Of a DNA stretch of 64,000 nucleotides, positions 9,002-16,949 are shown piece after piece. Every line of letters begins with the position of its first letter. Position 1 is the first letter of the stretch. The notes below the pieces were generated by a model. That model saw nothing but the letters and a program-made list of their open reading frames with translations, did not search any database and was not told the origin of the DNA. Source of the DNA: Paraburkholderia fynbosensis (GTDB lineage Bacteria; Pseudomonadota; Gammaproteobacteria; Burkholderiales; Burkholderiaceae); NCBI RefSeq assembly GCF_902859935.1, contig NZ_CADIKI010000005.1:331151-395150 (forward strand), read 5' to 3'. A program made the translations under genes and the position numbers.

Positions 9002-9552
9002 CCTCGCCTTGCTGTCCAGTGGTATCGGAAACGCACCGCGTGACGACCGGCGAATCTGGTCGTATCTGTTGGGCATTGTGTCATGGCCTTGTGCAAAATC
9101 ACGGCAGAAAACCACGCGCATTGACCTTGACTCCGTCTGCGAAGCGACTCATGCGCTGGGCATTCGCCCAATGCGAAGTTGACATCCTCATGACCCGTCA
9201 ACAGCGCTTGGCATAGCTGCATTTATTCCAATATGTCGATTGGGAATCGCTCATTTAGACGCGCCATTTAATCCAATGTGCATAATCGGCGGACTTTTTT
9301 ACCGCCCTTTACAGCGCTGCGCGTATGCATGACTTATCGTCGTCAAATTCGGAATTCACTCATTTGCCGTGACATTCGCGGCGTGGTCGGTCAGAATTCG
9401 CATTTACACGGCAGTCATAGCCGTGGCGTAATGCCTGATTTGCGCAGTACAAATACATGTCCGGTTGTTTCAGCCGGCGCATGTGAACGGGGAGCGATCG
9501 TTGGGAGAAGAGCCGCTCTGGAAATTGCTGATAAATTCCTGGCTCCACACAG
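9002..9552. other. Intergenic region between barrel protein and quorum-sensing kinase
   Basis: 551 bp between divergent genes, AT-richer than the neighbours near 9220-9400. It contains GCATT-CGCCC-AATGC (about 9160-9174). No coding frame is supported. It presumably holds the promoter of the kinase-regulator operon. Confidence 0.5.
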
Positions 9553-10896
9553 ATGAGTACTACCGGAATATCGCCTTGGGGCATGCGCAAATTGGCGGCA
9601 GTGCGCCCGTTTCTGACTCAGGCATTCATCCCTGCCGCGCGCAATCTGCAATACATGCGCCGCAGGATGCGTCCCTTTGCGCTGATTGCGATCATCGGCT
9701 TCCCGCTCTATTTCTACGTCTGGCACGCGCTTTTTCCGCAGCCGTACGAAAACCTGGCGCTGCGGCTCGTGGGCTCCGCGCTGTTTGTCCCCATTCTGTT
9801 TTCGGATCGCTGGCCGGCGCCGGTCAAGAAATTCTTACCGTACTACTGGTACCTGACGATCTTCTATTCGCTGCCCTTCTTCTTTACGTTCATGCTGTTG
9901 AAAAACAGCGGCTCCAATGTATGGATAGAAAGCGCGTTGATTGCCGCGTTTGTCATGGTGCTGCTGCTGGACTGGTTGATGCTGCTGCTCAATTTCGTGA
10001 TCGGCATCGGGGTCGCGTATCTCGCCTATTGGCTGACGACGGACCCCGTCGTCCTTCATACGACCTACCCCGCGCATCTGGCGATTTTCTCGTTCGCGGT
10101 CGCGATCGGCGTGGTGGCGAACTACGACATGGACCGGATCAGGATCGAACAGGAGCGCGCGATGCTCGCCACCGCAAGCAGCATTGCCCACGAGCTGCGC
10201 ACGCCACTTCTGGCGATTCGCGCGGGCGCTTCGGGGCTTGGCTGTTATCTTCCGTCGCTGCTGGAAAGCTATTCGATCGCGCAACAGAGCGAACTGCCGG
10301 TGCCGAAAATCCGTCTCGTGCATCTGCAGTCGATGGATGGCGTGCTCTCGCGCATCGAACAGGAGGCCATCCATTCGAATGCGATCATCGACATGCTGCT
10401 CGCGAACGCGCGCTTCACGGGCGGCTACGCGCATGGCGCGACCGGGTGCTCCATCGCGCAGTCGGTCAGAAGCGCGCTGGAGCGCTATCCGTTTCGCGAA
10501 GGCGAACGCGACCGGGTGCTGACCGACCTTGCCACGGACTTCACGTTCCACGGCTCGGACATGCTGATGGTCCACGTGCTGTTCAATCTGCTGAAAAACG
10601 CGTTGCGCGGCATGGCCAGTGTGGACAGCGCACTGATCTCGATCCGGCTCGTGGCGGGGCCGCGGAACAACCAGTTGCTGTTCCGTGACACCGGCGCCGG
10701 CATCGCACCCGATGTGCTGCCGCACATCTTTACCCGCTTCTATACGTCGTCGGCAGGGATCGACGACGCCTCGATCGGTACCGGCATCGGTCTTGCTTTT
10801 TGCCGCGATGTGATGCGCGGAATAGGCGGCGCCATTGACTGCAAGTCTGTCGAAGGGATGTTTACCGAATTCGCTTTGACCTTTCCCCGGCCATAA
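9553..10896 (+). CDS. Membrane histidine kinase of alpha-hydroxyketone quorum sensing (CqsS/LqsS/JqsK-like)
   Basis: A 447-residue sensor kinase. Residues about 42-190 contain roughly six transmembrane helices with almost no periplasmic domain, as in CqsS and LqsS. The H-box SSIAHELRTPLLAIRAG follows with His213 as the phosphorylation site. The ATPase part has the N-box LFNLLKNALRGM, G1 box DTGAGIAPDVLPHIFTRFY and G2 box GTGIGLAFCRDVM. Unlike CqsS there is no fused receiver domain; the receiver is the next gene, 2 bp downstream. The neighbouring synthase gene supports a role as receptor for an alpha-hydroxyketone signal. Start codon is uncertain: the ATG at 9553 has a weak ribosome site, and 9583 is an alternative. 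Confidence 0.85.
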   Translation: MSTTGISPWGMRKLAAVRPFLTQAFIPAARNLQYMRRRMRPFALIAIIGFPLYFYVWHALFPQPYENLALRLVGSALFVPILFSDRWPAPVKKFLPYYWYLTIFYSLPFFFTFMLLKNSGSNVWIESALIAAFVMVLLLDWLMLLLNFVIGIGVAYLAYWLTTDPVVLHTTYPAHLAIFSFAVAIGVVANYDMDRIRIEQERAMLATASSIAHELRTPLLAIRAGASGLGCYLPSLLESYSIAQQSELPVPKIRLVHLQSMDGVLSRIEQEAIHSNAIIDMLLANARFTGGYAHGATGCSIAQSVRSALERYPFREGERDRVLTDLATDFTFHGSDMLMVHVLFNLLKNALRGMASVDSALISIRLVAGPRNNQLLFRDTGAGIAPDVLPHIFTRFYTSSAGIDDASIGTGIGLAFCRDVMRGIGGAIDCKSVEGMFTEFALTFPRP

Positions 10897-10898
10897 CG

Positions 10899-11900
10899 AT
10901 GCACACGATCAAACCATTCTATTTCCCGACGACCGTCACGTTCGTAGACGACAGCCCGACCTTCCTGTCGAATCTGTGCCTTCAGCTCGACCCGCAATTG
11001 GCTTTCCGTCTCTTCAGTTCGCCCGGGGAAGCGCTCGACTTCGTGAACAGCCGCCCGCGCCCGGGACCATTGGACGAACCGATTTTCGCGCCGTTTCGTG
11101 ACCGCACCGACGAGGACGTCGCTCACCAGGTGATCGCGCTGAGCGTCAATACGGTCCGTAAGCAGGTGCACAACGCGCAGCGATTTCTGGCGACCTCGGT
11201 CGTGGTGATCGATTACGACATGCCCGGCATGAACGGTCTCGAGTTTTGCCGCCGCATGACCGATCCCGCCGTGCGCAAGATCATGCTGACCGGCAAAGCG
11301 GACGAACACATCGCAGTGCAGAGCTTCAACGAAGGCATCATTCACCGCTTCATCAGCAAGCAGGATGCGGCGGCGGTGCCGGCGCTCAATCGCGCCGTGC
11401 GCGATCTGCAGAACGCCTATTTCGACGACGTGTGCCAGTCGATCCTCGATACGTTGGCCGTGTCGGAATACGCGTTCCTGCGCGACCAAGCGCTGGCCGC
11501 GCGAGTGGCCGAGATCTCCGACTCGCTCGGCATCGTCGAACACTATCTGTCGTACTGCCCCGGCGGCCTGCTGATGCTCGACAGCGCAGGCAAGTCGTAT
11601 CTGCTGATCGTCCACTCGGACGAGACACTGCGGGGTTTGCGGGAAATAGCCATCGAACAGGACGCGCCTGCGGAGTTTTTGAAGGAACTCGACAGTCGGC
11701 GCAGCCTGCCTTACTTCTGGCAAACCGACGGACATTACCCCACGGATTGCACGGCGTGGGAACCCTACATGCACCCGGCGACGCAACTTGGCGGCCGGCA
11801 GAATTACGTGTACTCGGTCATACCCAATCCGCCGGGGCTGGACCTGAGCCGGGTGCTCAGCTATGACCATTACCTCGAACGGCTCGACCGCGAAAAGTAA
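10899..11900 (+). CDS. LqsR/JqsR-like response regulator
   Basis: 333 residues with an unusual receiver domain. The acidic pair is Asp17-Asp18 (VTFVDDSP), the phosphoacceptor is Asp105 in VVVIDYDMPGMNG, followed by IMLTGK and FISK. Between the second and third strands there is an insertion of about 45 residues (roughly 52-98), which ordinary receivers lack. After residue ~165 comes a C-terminal domain with no helix-turn-helix that I recognise (CPGGLLMLDSAGKSYLLIVH ... YVYSVIPNPPG). LqsR of Legionella likewise has a receiver without a standard DNA-binding output. It lies 2 bp after the kinase and clearly forms a pair with it. Confidence 0.83.
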   Translation: MHTIKPFYFPTTVTFVDDSPTFLSNLCLQLDPQLAFRLFSSPGEALDFVNSRPRPGPLDEPIFAPFRDRTDEDVAHQVIALSVNTVRKQVHNAQRFLATSVVVIDYDMPGMNGLEFCRRMTDPAVRKIMLTGKADEHIAVQSFNEGIIHRFISKQDAAAVPALNRAVRDLQNAYFDDVCQSILDTLAVSEYAFLRDQALAARVAEISDSLGIVEHYLSYCPGGLLMLDSAGKSYLLIVHSDETLRGLREIAIEQDAPAEFLKELDSRRSLPYFWQTDGHYPTDCTAWEPYMHPATQLGGRQNYVYSVIPNPPGLDLSRVLSYDHYLERLDREK

Positions 11901-11902
11901 GC

Positions 11903-11934
11903 GACATGGAGCCCGGCAAACCGGGCTCCATGTC
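11903..11934. terminator. 14-bp perfect hairpin between convergent quorum-sensing genes
   Basis: GACATGGAGCCCGG-CAAA-CCGGGCTCCATGTC begins 3 bp after the response regulator stop and ends 9 bp before the synthase stop. The symmetry fits a bidirectional terminator. There is no T tract on either side, so it may act more as an mRNA 3' end protector. Confidence 0.7.
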
Positions 11935-11943
11935 ACGCGCCTA

Positions 11944-13233
11944 TCAGGCTGTCACAGCGGTGTTTTCGTCCATGGTCTCGCGCCTGCGCCGGCGGGACGA
12001 CAGCTCATCCCCGAGACGCCGCGTGGACGCCCACTTGTCGAGTTCGACCTCGCTGCGGATGTCGCGGCACACGCTCGCGATCTTTTCGACCTGCATATCG
12101 CTCAGCCCCGCGTGGATCGACAGGCGCATCAGCGCACGGTTGCGCGCCGTCGCGGGCGCACAGAACACCGAGCCGAAAATGCCACGCGACTCCAACGCGT
12201 CGCGCAATACGATCGTGCGCTGTTCCGTGCCAGCTTCGAGGGCGATGATCTGACTTTGGCTGCCGTTCAGGTTGTAGCCGAGTTCGGTCAAACGCTGCCT
12301 CAGCCATGCGGCGCTCGCGGTGAGTCGCGCGCGCCGCCCGTCCGCGGCTTCGATCACCGACAACGTTGCGTCGAGCCCGCTGATTTCATGCGGCAACAGC
12401 GTGGAGCTGAAGATGGCGGGATTCGATTCGAATTTGAAGTACTCCTGGAAATCGACCGGACAGGTGATGAAGCCAGCTCTGCCCGCGAACGCCTTCGCCA
12501 GACTCGCGGTGCGAAACGCCACCCGGGACTCCAGCCCGAGTTCGGCAACGAGTCCCGCGCCGCGCGGGCCGTGCGTGCCGAGCGAATGCGATTCGTCGAC
12601 GACGAACACGCAGGCGTGCCGCTCGCAGACGTCCGCGATCTCAACGAGCCGGCAGACGCCGCCGGTCGTGCTGTACACCGAGTCGACCAGTACCACCCCC
12701 TGTCCATAACGCCCGATCTGCTGCTCCAGATGCGCAACGTCGTTATGCCGAAAAGCGACCGGCACCGCACCCGCGCTGCGAATGCCTTCCCACAACGACA
12801 TGTGCGCCATCATGTCGACGTAGACCGGCGTTTGCGCCGACGCGATCGACTGAAGCAGCCCGGTATTGGCTGCATAGCCCGATTGACACAGCACGCCCGC
12901 CTCCGCACGCATGAACGTTGCGAGCCGGCTTTCGAATCGAAGCTGCGGGCAATCGCCGTGCAGGAAGATGCCCGACATCAGCAGGCCGTTGCCGTTCTCA
13001 CGCAGCGTACTGCCCATGCTGTCGATGATGTCCGGATGCCGCGCAATCGCGAGATAGTCGTTGCTCGACAGATGCAACGCGTCGGGCCCAGCGATACGGC
13101 CGCGCATGATATGTCCGCCGCCCCAGGTTTCCTGCACCCGCTCACGGTAATACCGCTCGACGCGCGAGGTGACGAAGGCCGGCAACACCGGTCGGTTATG
13201 CCGCTGTGTCGTGCGATCAAGAACGCTTTTCAT
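11944..13233 (-). CDS. Alpha-hydroxyketone autoinducer synthase (CqsA/LqsA/JqsA family)
   Basis: A 429-residue PLP-dependent alpha-oxoamine synthase-type enzyme. Motifs: LSSNDYLAIARHP (54-66), CQSGYAANTGLLQ (116-128), VDESHSLGTHGPRGAG (PLP-contacting Asp213 and His216) and TASLAKAFAGRAG with the Schiff-base Lys247. These are shared with KBL/AONS enzymes. The N-terminus with YYRERVQETWGGG, the SNDYLAIA form and linkage to a CqsS-like kinase and LqsR-like regulator point to the autoinducer synthase branch. It would condense an acyl-CoA with an amino acid or SAM to make an alpha-hydroxyketone or precursor. The start at 13233 has GGAG seven bases upstream. A biosynthetic AONS is less likely because no bio genes are nearby. 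Confidence 0.85.
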   Translation of the reverse strand: MKSVLDRTTQRHNRPVLPAFVTSRVERYYRERVQETWGGGHIMRGRIAGPDALHLSSNDYLAIARHPDIIDSMGSTLRENGNGLLMSGIFLHGDCPQLRFESRLATFMRAEAGVLCQSGYAANTGLLQSIASAQTPVYVDMMAHMSLWEGIRSAGAVPVAFRHNDVAHLEQQIGRYGQGVVLVDSVYSTTGGVCRLVEIADVCERHACVFVVDESHSLGTHGPRGAGLVAELGLESRVAFRTASLAKAFAGRAGFITCPVDFQEYFKFESNPAIFSSTLLPHEISGLDATLSVIEAADGRRARLTASAAWLRQRLTELGYNLNGSQSQIIALEAGTEQRTIVLRDALESRGIFGSVFCAPATARNRALMRLSIHAGLSDMQVEKIASVCRDIRSEVELDKWASTRRLGDELSSRRRRRETMDENTAVTA

Positions 13234-13607
13234 TTTGTGGCTCCATAGGATTAGCTGTCGTAGCGGACAGCGGGTCCATAGTGAGCCCGTCATTTATGAC
13301 TTGTACGGAAAGTCAGGCAAGTTATGCGTGATGGGTTGAGCGCGGCAAAGATTGATCGTTCGCTTCCTTCCCTTCGGCGGTAAGGCAGGAATCCAGAGCG
13401 CGGGTTGACCGGAAAGACCCTCGTCAGACAGGTGCCGCAAACGCCTGCTCACAAGACGTGGGGATCTGGATTCCATTCGCGACCAATGCCTGAAAGACGG
13501 TGGGATCGGCGGCGCACTGATCGTCGCGCCGCTGCTGGCGATACGCATGCCGACGCGGGCCTTTGCGCCACGATGCGTCGCGAAGTACAAGGGCCGCCCG
13601 TCTGTTG
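13234..13607. other. Upstream region of the autoinducer synthase
   Basis: 374 bp between the synthase start and the stop of a small exported protein gene on the same strand. I see no supported gene. It likely holds the synthase promoter, but no clear -35/-10 pair was found. Confidence 0.5.
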
Positions 13608-13871
13608 CTATTGCTTCACCGTCCCCGTTCGCGGCGACGATGACGCACCATTTGGCGACAGCGCATTCGCACGCTTATCCATCAGCGTTCCGGGTGGGTT
13701 GTTGGGGGTGCCTTGCGCGGCCGGGGCGTCGATGGCTTGTCCCGCCTGTCCAGGCTGAGTTTCCTTCGTTTGCGTGCCGCTGTTTGCCGGCGTTTTGCCG
13801 GCCTGTTGAGCGTAGGCTGCGCTGCTCATGCAAAGCACGAGCGCGGCGCAAGCAACTTTCAAGGTGTCCAT
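13608..13871 (-). CDS. Small exported protein of unknown function
   Basis: 87 residues. A signal peptide (MDTLKVACAALVLCMSSAAYAQ) is followed by a low-complexity, Gln/Thr/Pro/Asn-rich tail (QQAGKTPANSGTQTKETQPG ...) with no predicted fold. GGAGACAG precedes the ATG at an ideal distance. It is the last small gene before the GntR module and is transcribed toward the synthase gene. No function can be assigned. Confidence 0.7.
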   Translation of the reverse strand: MDTLKVACAALVLCMSSAAYAQQAGKTPANSGTQTKETQPGQAGQAIDAPAAQGTPNNPPGTLMDKRANALSPNGASSSPRTGTVKQ

Positions 13872-14096
13872 GACTGTCTCCTGGTTTCACGGCGCATGCC
13901 GTTGTTCTGGAAGTGAGCATCTTGCGTGCCGCAAGCAAAATGGAGGCCGATAAAAAACAGACAAATCGTGAGATACCGAGCCGGTTCAGAATCGGAGCCG
14001 ATAATGAAAGTGCCCGGTGGCGCCGAAACCAGACCTCACGCACTTAACGTTTCCCCCAAGCCCTTCCCCACGACCAGCGGATAGAATTTGCCTCAC

Positions 14097-14113
14097 TGTG
14101 ATCACACATCACA
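14097..14113. promoter_or_regulatory. Perfect inverted repeat upstream of the GntR gene
   Basis: TGTGAT-CACAC-ATCACA, a perfect 17-bp dyad, ends 25 bp before the chosen start of the GntR gene. Its position suggests autoregulation. It resembles a CRP site but its TGTGA and TCACA half-sites are seven rather than six bases apart. Confidence 0.5.
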
Positions 14114-14138
14114 GCAATGCAAATCAACGGAGTCGAGC

Positions 14139-14858
14139 TTGGCAACCCGTCCCACATCCCCATCCGTGCTCCCGCTCGAAGTGGTCGCGCACGAAACGAT
14201 GGCCGGCAAGGTCTATCAGCAACTGCGCGAGGCGATCATGAGCGGCCGGTTCGAGCCGGGTCTGCCGTTGAGTCTGCGTTCCGTCGCCGAAGCCGTCGGG
14301 TCCTCCACGATGCCAGTGCGCGCCGCGCTCACCCGGCTCCAGACAGAAGGCGCGCTCGTCGACGGGCCGGGCCGGGCGCTGATGGTTCCGCCGATCACGC
14401 TGGAACTCGTCGAGGAACTGCGCGACGTGCGCATCGCGCTGGAGGGCTGCGTGGCACAGCGCGCCGCCACGCGCATGTCCGACGCTCATCTCAGGGCCGT
14501 TCAGGATATTTACGAGGTCATGAACGGGCACGCGGAAGCCGGCGAAGTCGCGGACTATCTGCGCAGCAACTTTGCGTTCCACAGCGGAATTTACCGGCAT
14601 GGCGCGAGCGAAATCACGCTCGCCACCATCCAGAGCTTGTGGATTCGCATCGGGCCGTTTCTCAACGTCGTCGCGCCGGACATCCCGCACATGCGGCGCT
14701 CGATGGAAGCGCATCGGCAGATCGTCGACGCGCTTTGCCGGCGGGACGGGGAAGCCGCGCGGGCGGGCATTGCGCGCGATATCGGCGACGCAGCGCAGAG
14801 TCTGATTGACCGCCTGCAGATGCGCGCAGACGTCGGCGGGAAGCAGGCGAACCGCTAA
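14139..14858 (+). CDS. GntR/FadR-subfamily (FCD) transcriptional regulator
   Basis: About 239 residues. The N-terminal winged helix (KVYQQLREAIMSGRFEPGLPLSLRSVAEAVGSSTMPVRAALTRLQTEGALV) is followed by an FCD ligand domain (LVEELRDVRIALEGCVAQRAATR ... FHSGIYRHGAS ... HMRRSMEAHRQIVDAL) whose conserved Asp and His residues usually bind a metal and an organic acid. The TTG at 14139 is chosen as start because GGAG lies 7-8 bases upstream; the frame stays open to a TTG at 14088. It precedes the SDR/BKACE/MFS operon on the same strand and is its likely regulator, with the pathway substrate or an intermediate as inducer. Confidence 0.87.
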   Translation: MATRPTSPSVLPLEVVAHETMAGKVYQQLREAIMSGRFEPGLPLSLRSVAEAVGSSTMPVRAALTRLQTEGALVDGPGRALMVPPITLELVEELRDVRIALEGCVAQRAATRMSDAHLRAVQDIYEVMNGHAEAGEVADYLRSNFAFHSGIYRHGASEITLATIQSLWIRIGPFLNVVAPDIPHMRRSMEAHRQIVDALCRRDGEAARAGIARDIGDAAQSLIDRLQMRADVGGKQANR

Positions 14859-14978
14859 CAAACACGCATGAATCCGGATGGATTCATACGCAATTGATTC
14901 GATTAGTACAACTATTTCTATCCATTCCTGACTGCCAACACGCGTCAGCACATCAGTCTGTCAACGGAGCGAGAAGAC

Positions 14979-15776
14979 ATGAGTATTGTGACAATGCTGC
15001 AACCACCACCGGGTTTGCGTGTACTGGTTACAGGCGGCGGCGGTGGGATCGGCCTCACGATCGCGCGGGCCTTCACCGAGGTGGGCGCAAAAGTGCACGT
15101 CTGCGACGCAAGCGAACGCGTGCTCGAAGCGATGCGCGCCGACAGGAACAACGAAAGCATCTCGGCCACGCTCGCCGATGTCGCCGATGAAAGCGCGGTT
15201 GCCCGTGTCTTCGAGGACGTCCAATCCCGGCTCGGCGGTCTCGACGTGCTGATCAACAATGCGGGCATCGCCGGACCGACCGGCGGCATCGATGAAATCG
15301 ACGCCGCGCAATGGGAACAGACGGTCGCGATCAACCTGAACGCGCAGTTCTATTTCGCGCGACGGGCGGTGCCGCTGCTGCGCGAATCGCCGCACGGTGG
15401 CTCGATCATCGCCATGTCGTCGGTGGCCGGGCGATTGGGCTATGCATATCGCGCGCCCTATTCCGCGACGAAGTGGGCTGTAATCGGCATGACCAAAAGT
15501 CTCGCGATCGAACTCGGACCCGCCGGCATTCGCGTGAACGCCATTCAGCCGGGCATTGTGCGCGGCCCCCGCATGGAAGGGGTGATCGCGGCGCGAGCCC
15601 AGCAGCTCGGTCTGAGCTACGCGGAGATGGAAGCGAAGTACCTCGAAAAGATCTCGCTGCGCCGCATGACCACTCAGGAGGAAATCGCGGCGACCGCGCT
15701 ATTCCTGTGCGCGCCGGGCGGCAGTGGCATTTCCGGCCAGGCGATCTCCGTGTGCGGCAACGTCGAAGTGCTCTGA
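14979..15776 (+). CDS. SDR family NAD(P)-dependent oxidoreductase
   Basis: 265 residues with the classical SDR pattern: VLVTGGGGGIGLTIA (cofactor-binding TGxxxGIG), LADVADE, INNAGIAG (NNAG), the catalytic Ser in SSVAGRLG and the YSATK active-site Tyr/Lys (YxxxK). The C-terminus contains LFLCAPGGSGISGQAISVCGN. Asp38-like acidic residue (HVCDAS) suggests NAD rather than NADP preference. GGAG lies ten bases before the ATG. With the beta-keto acid cleavage gene 40 bp downstream, it probably oxidises a beta-hydroxy acid to the keto acid that the next enzyme splits. Confidence 0.92.
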   Translation: MSIVTMLQPPPGLRVLVTGGGGGIGLTIARAFTEVGAKVHVCDASERVLEAMRADRNNESISATLADVADESAVARVFEDVQSRLGGLDVLINNAGIAGPTGGIDEIDAAQWEQTVAINLNAQFYFARRAVPLLRESPHGGSIIAMSSVAGRLGYAYRAPYSATKWAVIGMTKSLAIELGPAGIRVNAIQPGIVRGPRMEGVIAARAQQLGLSYAEMEAKYLEKISLRRMTTQEEIAATALFLCAPGGSGISGQAISVCGNVEVL

Positions 15777-15816
15777 CGCTTCACTCTTTCCTTCCTCAGC
15801 GTGGACTCCGATTCTC

Positions 15817-16749
15817 ATGGCCTCAACCCGTAAAGTCATCATTACCTGCGCGCCCACGGGCGCGATCCATACACCGTCGATGTCGCCCTACCTGCCGGTC
15901 ACCCCGCAGCAGATAACCGAGGCCGCACTGGCGGCAGCAACCGAAGGCGCCGCGATCCTGCATCTGCATGCCCGCGATCCCGGCGATGGACGGCCCACGC
16001 AGGACCCGGCCGTGTTTTCAGAATTCCTGCCGCAGATCAAGGCGCAAACCGACGCCGTCATCAACCTCACCAGCGGCGGCAGCCCGCATATGACCGTGGC
16101 GGAGCGGCTGCGCCCCGCGCATCACTTCCAGCCGGAGATCGCCTCGCTCAACATGGGCTCGATGAATTTCGGCCTGTATCCGATGCTCGAACGCTTCAAG
16201 GAGCTGAAGCACGACTGGGAACGGCAGCATCTCGAAGCGAGCCGCGATCTCGTCTTCAAGAATACGTTTGCGGACATCGAGTACATCCTGACGTCATGCG
16301 GCGCCAATGGAACACGCTTCGAGTTCGAGTGCTACGACATCTCGCATCTGTACAACCTCGCCCACTTCGTCGAGCGCAATCTGGCCAAGCCGCCGTTCTT
16401 CATTCAAAGCGTTTTCGGTTTGCTCGGCGGCATTGGCGCTCATCCGGAAGACCTGATGCACATGCGGCGCACCGCCGACCGTCTGTTCGGCAACGACTAT
16501 GTCTGGTCGATCCTCGGCGCCGGCCGCAACCAGATCCCGCTCGCGACCATGGGTCTGACGCAGGGTTCGAACGTCCGCGTCGGCCTCGAGGATTCGCTCT
16601 GGATTGGACCGGGCAAACTCGCCGAATCGAGCGCCGCACAGGTTCGGCAAATCCGGAAAGTGATCGAAGGGCTGTCTCTCGACATCGCCACGCCGGCCGA
16701 AGCACGCGCGATGCTGGGTCTCAAGGGCAAGGACAACGTGCGTTTCTAA
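15817..16749 (+). CDS. Beta-keto acid cleavage enzyme (BKACE, DUF849)
   Basis: 310 residues. The family reaction is a retro-Claisen-type transfer: a beta-keto acid plus acetyl-CoA gives acetoacetate plus a new acyl-CoA. Family signs are the start TRKVIITCAPTGAIHTPSMSP, the metal-binding ILHLHARDP (two His ligands), NLTSGGS, and NVRVGLEDSLW near the C-terminus, which holds the expected Glu metal ligand. Length is normal. The start ATG at 15817 has no strong ribosome site. Members act on carnitine-derived, lysine-derived and other keto acids; the substrate here cannot be read. Confidence 0.9.
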   Translation: MASTRKVIITCAPTGAIHTPSMSPYLPVTPQQITEAALAAATEGAAILHLHARDPGDGRPTQDPAVFSEFLPQIKAQTDAVINLTSGGSPHMTVAERLRPAHHFQPEIASLNMGSMNFGLYPMLERFKELKHDWERQHLEASRDLVFKNTFADIEYILTSCGANGTRFEFECYDISHLYNLAHFVERNLAKPPFFIQSVFGLLGGIGAHPEDLMHMRRTADRLFGNDYVWSILGAGRNQIPLATMGLTQGSNVRVGLEDSLWIGPGKLAESSAAQVRQIRKVIEGLSLDIATPAEARAMLGLKGKDNVRF

Positions 16750-16761
16750 TCGCCGCCCAAG

Positions 16762-16905
16762 CCTTCCGGCACGGAAACGGAAGGAGACGGCAGGGGCAGT
16801 CGAAGGGCATCTGGCCGCGCGTGCCTCGCCCTTCGCCTCGACGCATACACGCGCAAAGCGGGTCGTTGCCCGTTGCCGGGGCGCAGTCGCTGCGCCGAAC
16901 CGGGC
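16762..16905 (+). other. Structured intercistronic region in the BKACE-MFS gap
   Basis: The 200-bp gap between BKACE and the MFS gene holds CCTTCCG-N9-CGGAAGG (16762-16784) and GGCGCAG-TCG-CTGCGCC (16880-16896), the latter nested inside GCCCG...CGGGC (about 16868-16905). No T tract follows either. They could stabilise or partly attenuate the operon mRNA. Confidence 0.4.
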
Positions 16906-16949
16906 ACCGGGATCTCCGACGTTCCACCTACCCAGATCTGGGGAATCAC

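Noticed and set aside
9465..10688. 407-codon plus frame over the kinase gene
   Set aside because: Arg/His-rich shadow; the frame from 9553 has transmembrane helices and all histidine-kinase boxes.
11944..13233. Alternative call as biotin-synthesis BioF or threonine-linked KBL
   Set aside because: No biotin or threonine genes are nearby, while a CqsS-like kinase and an LqsR-like regulator are adjacent.
14097..14113. Reading the dyad as a CRP site
   Set aside because: CRP half-sites need TGTGA-N6-TCACA; here the gap is seven bases. Kept only as a generic operator.
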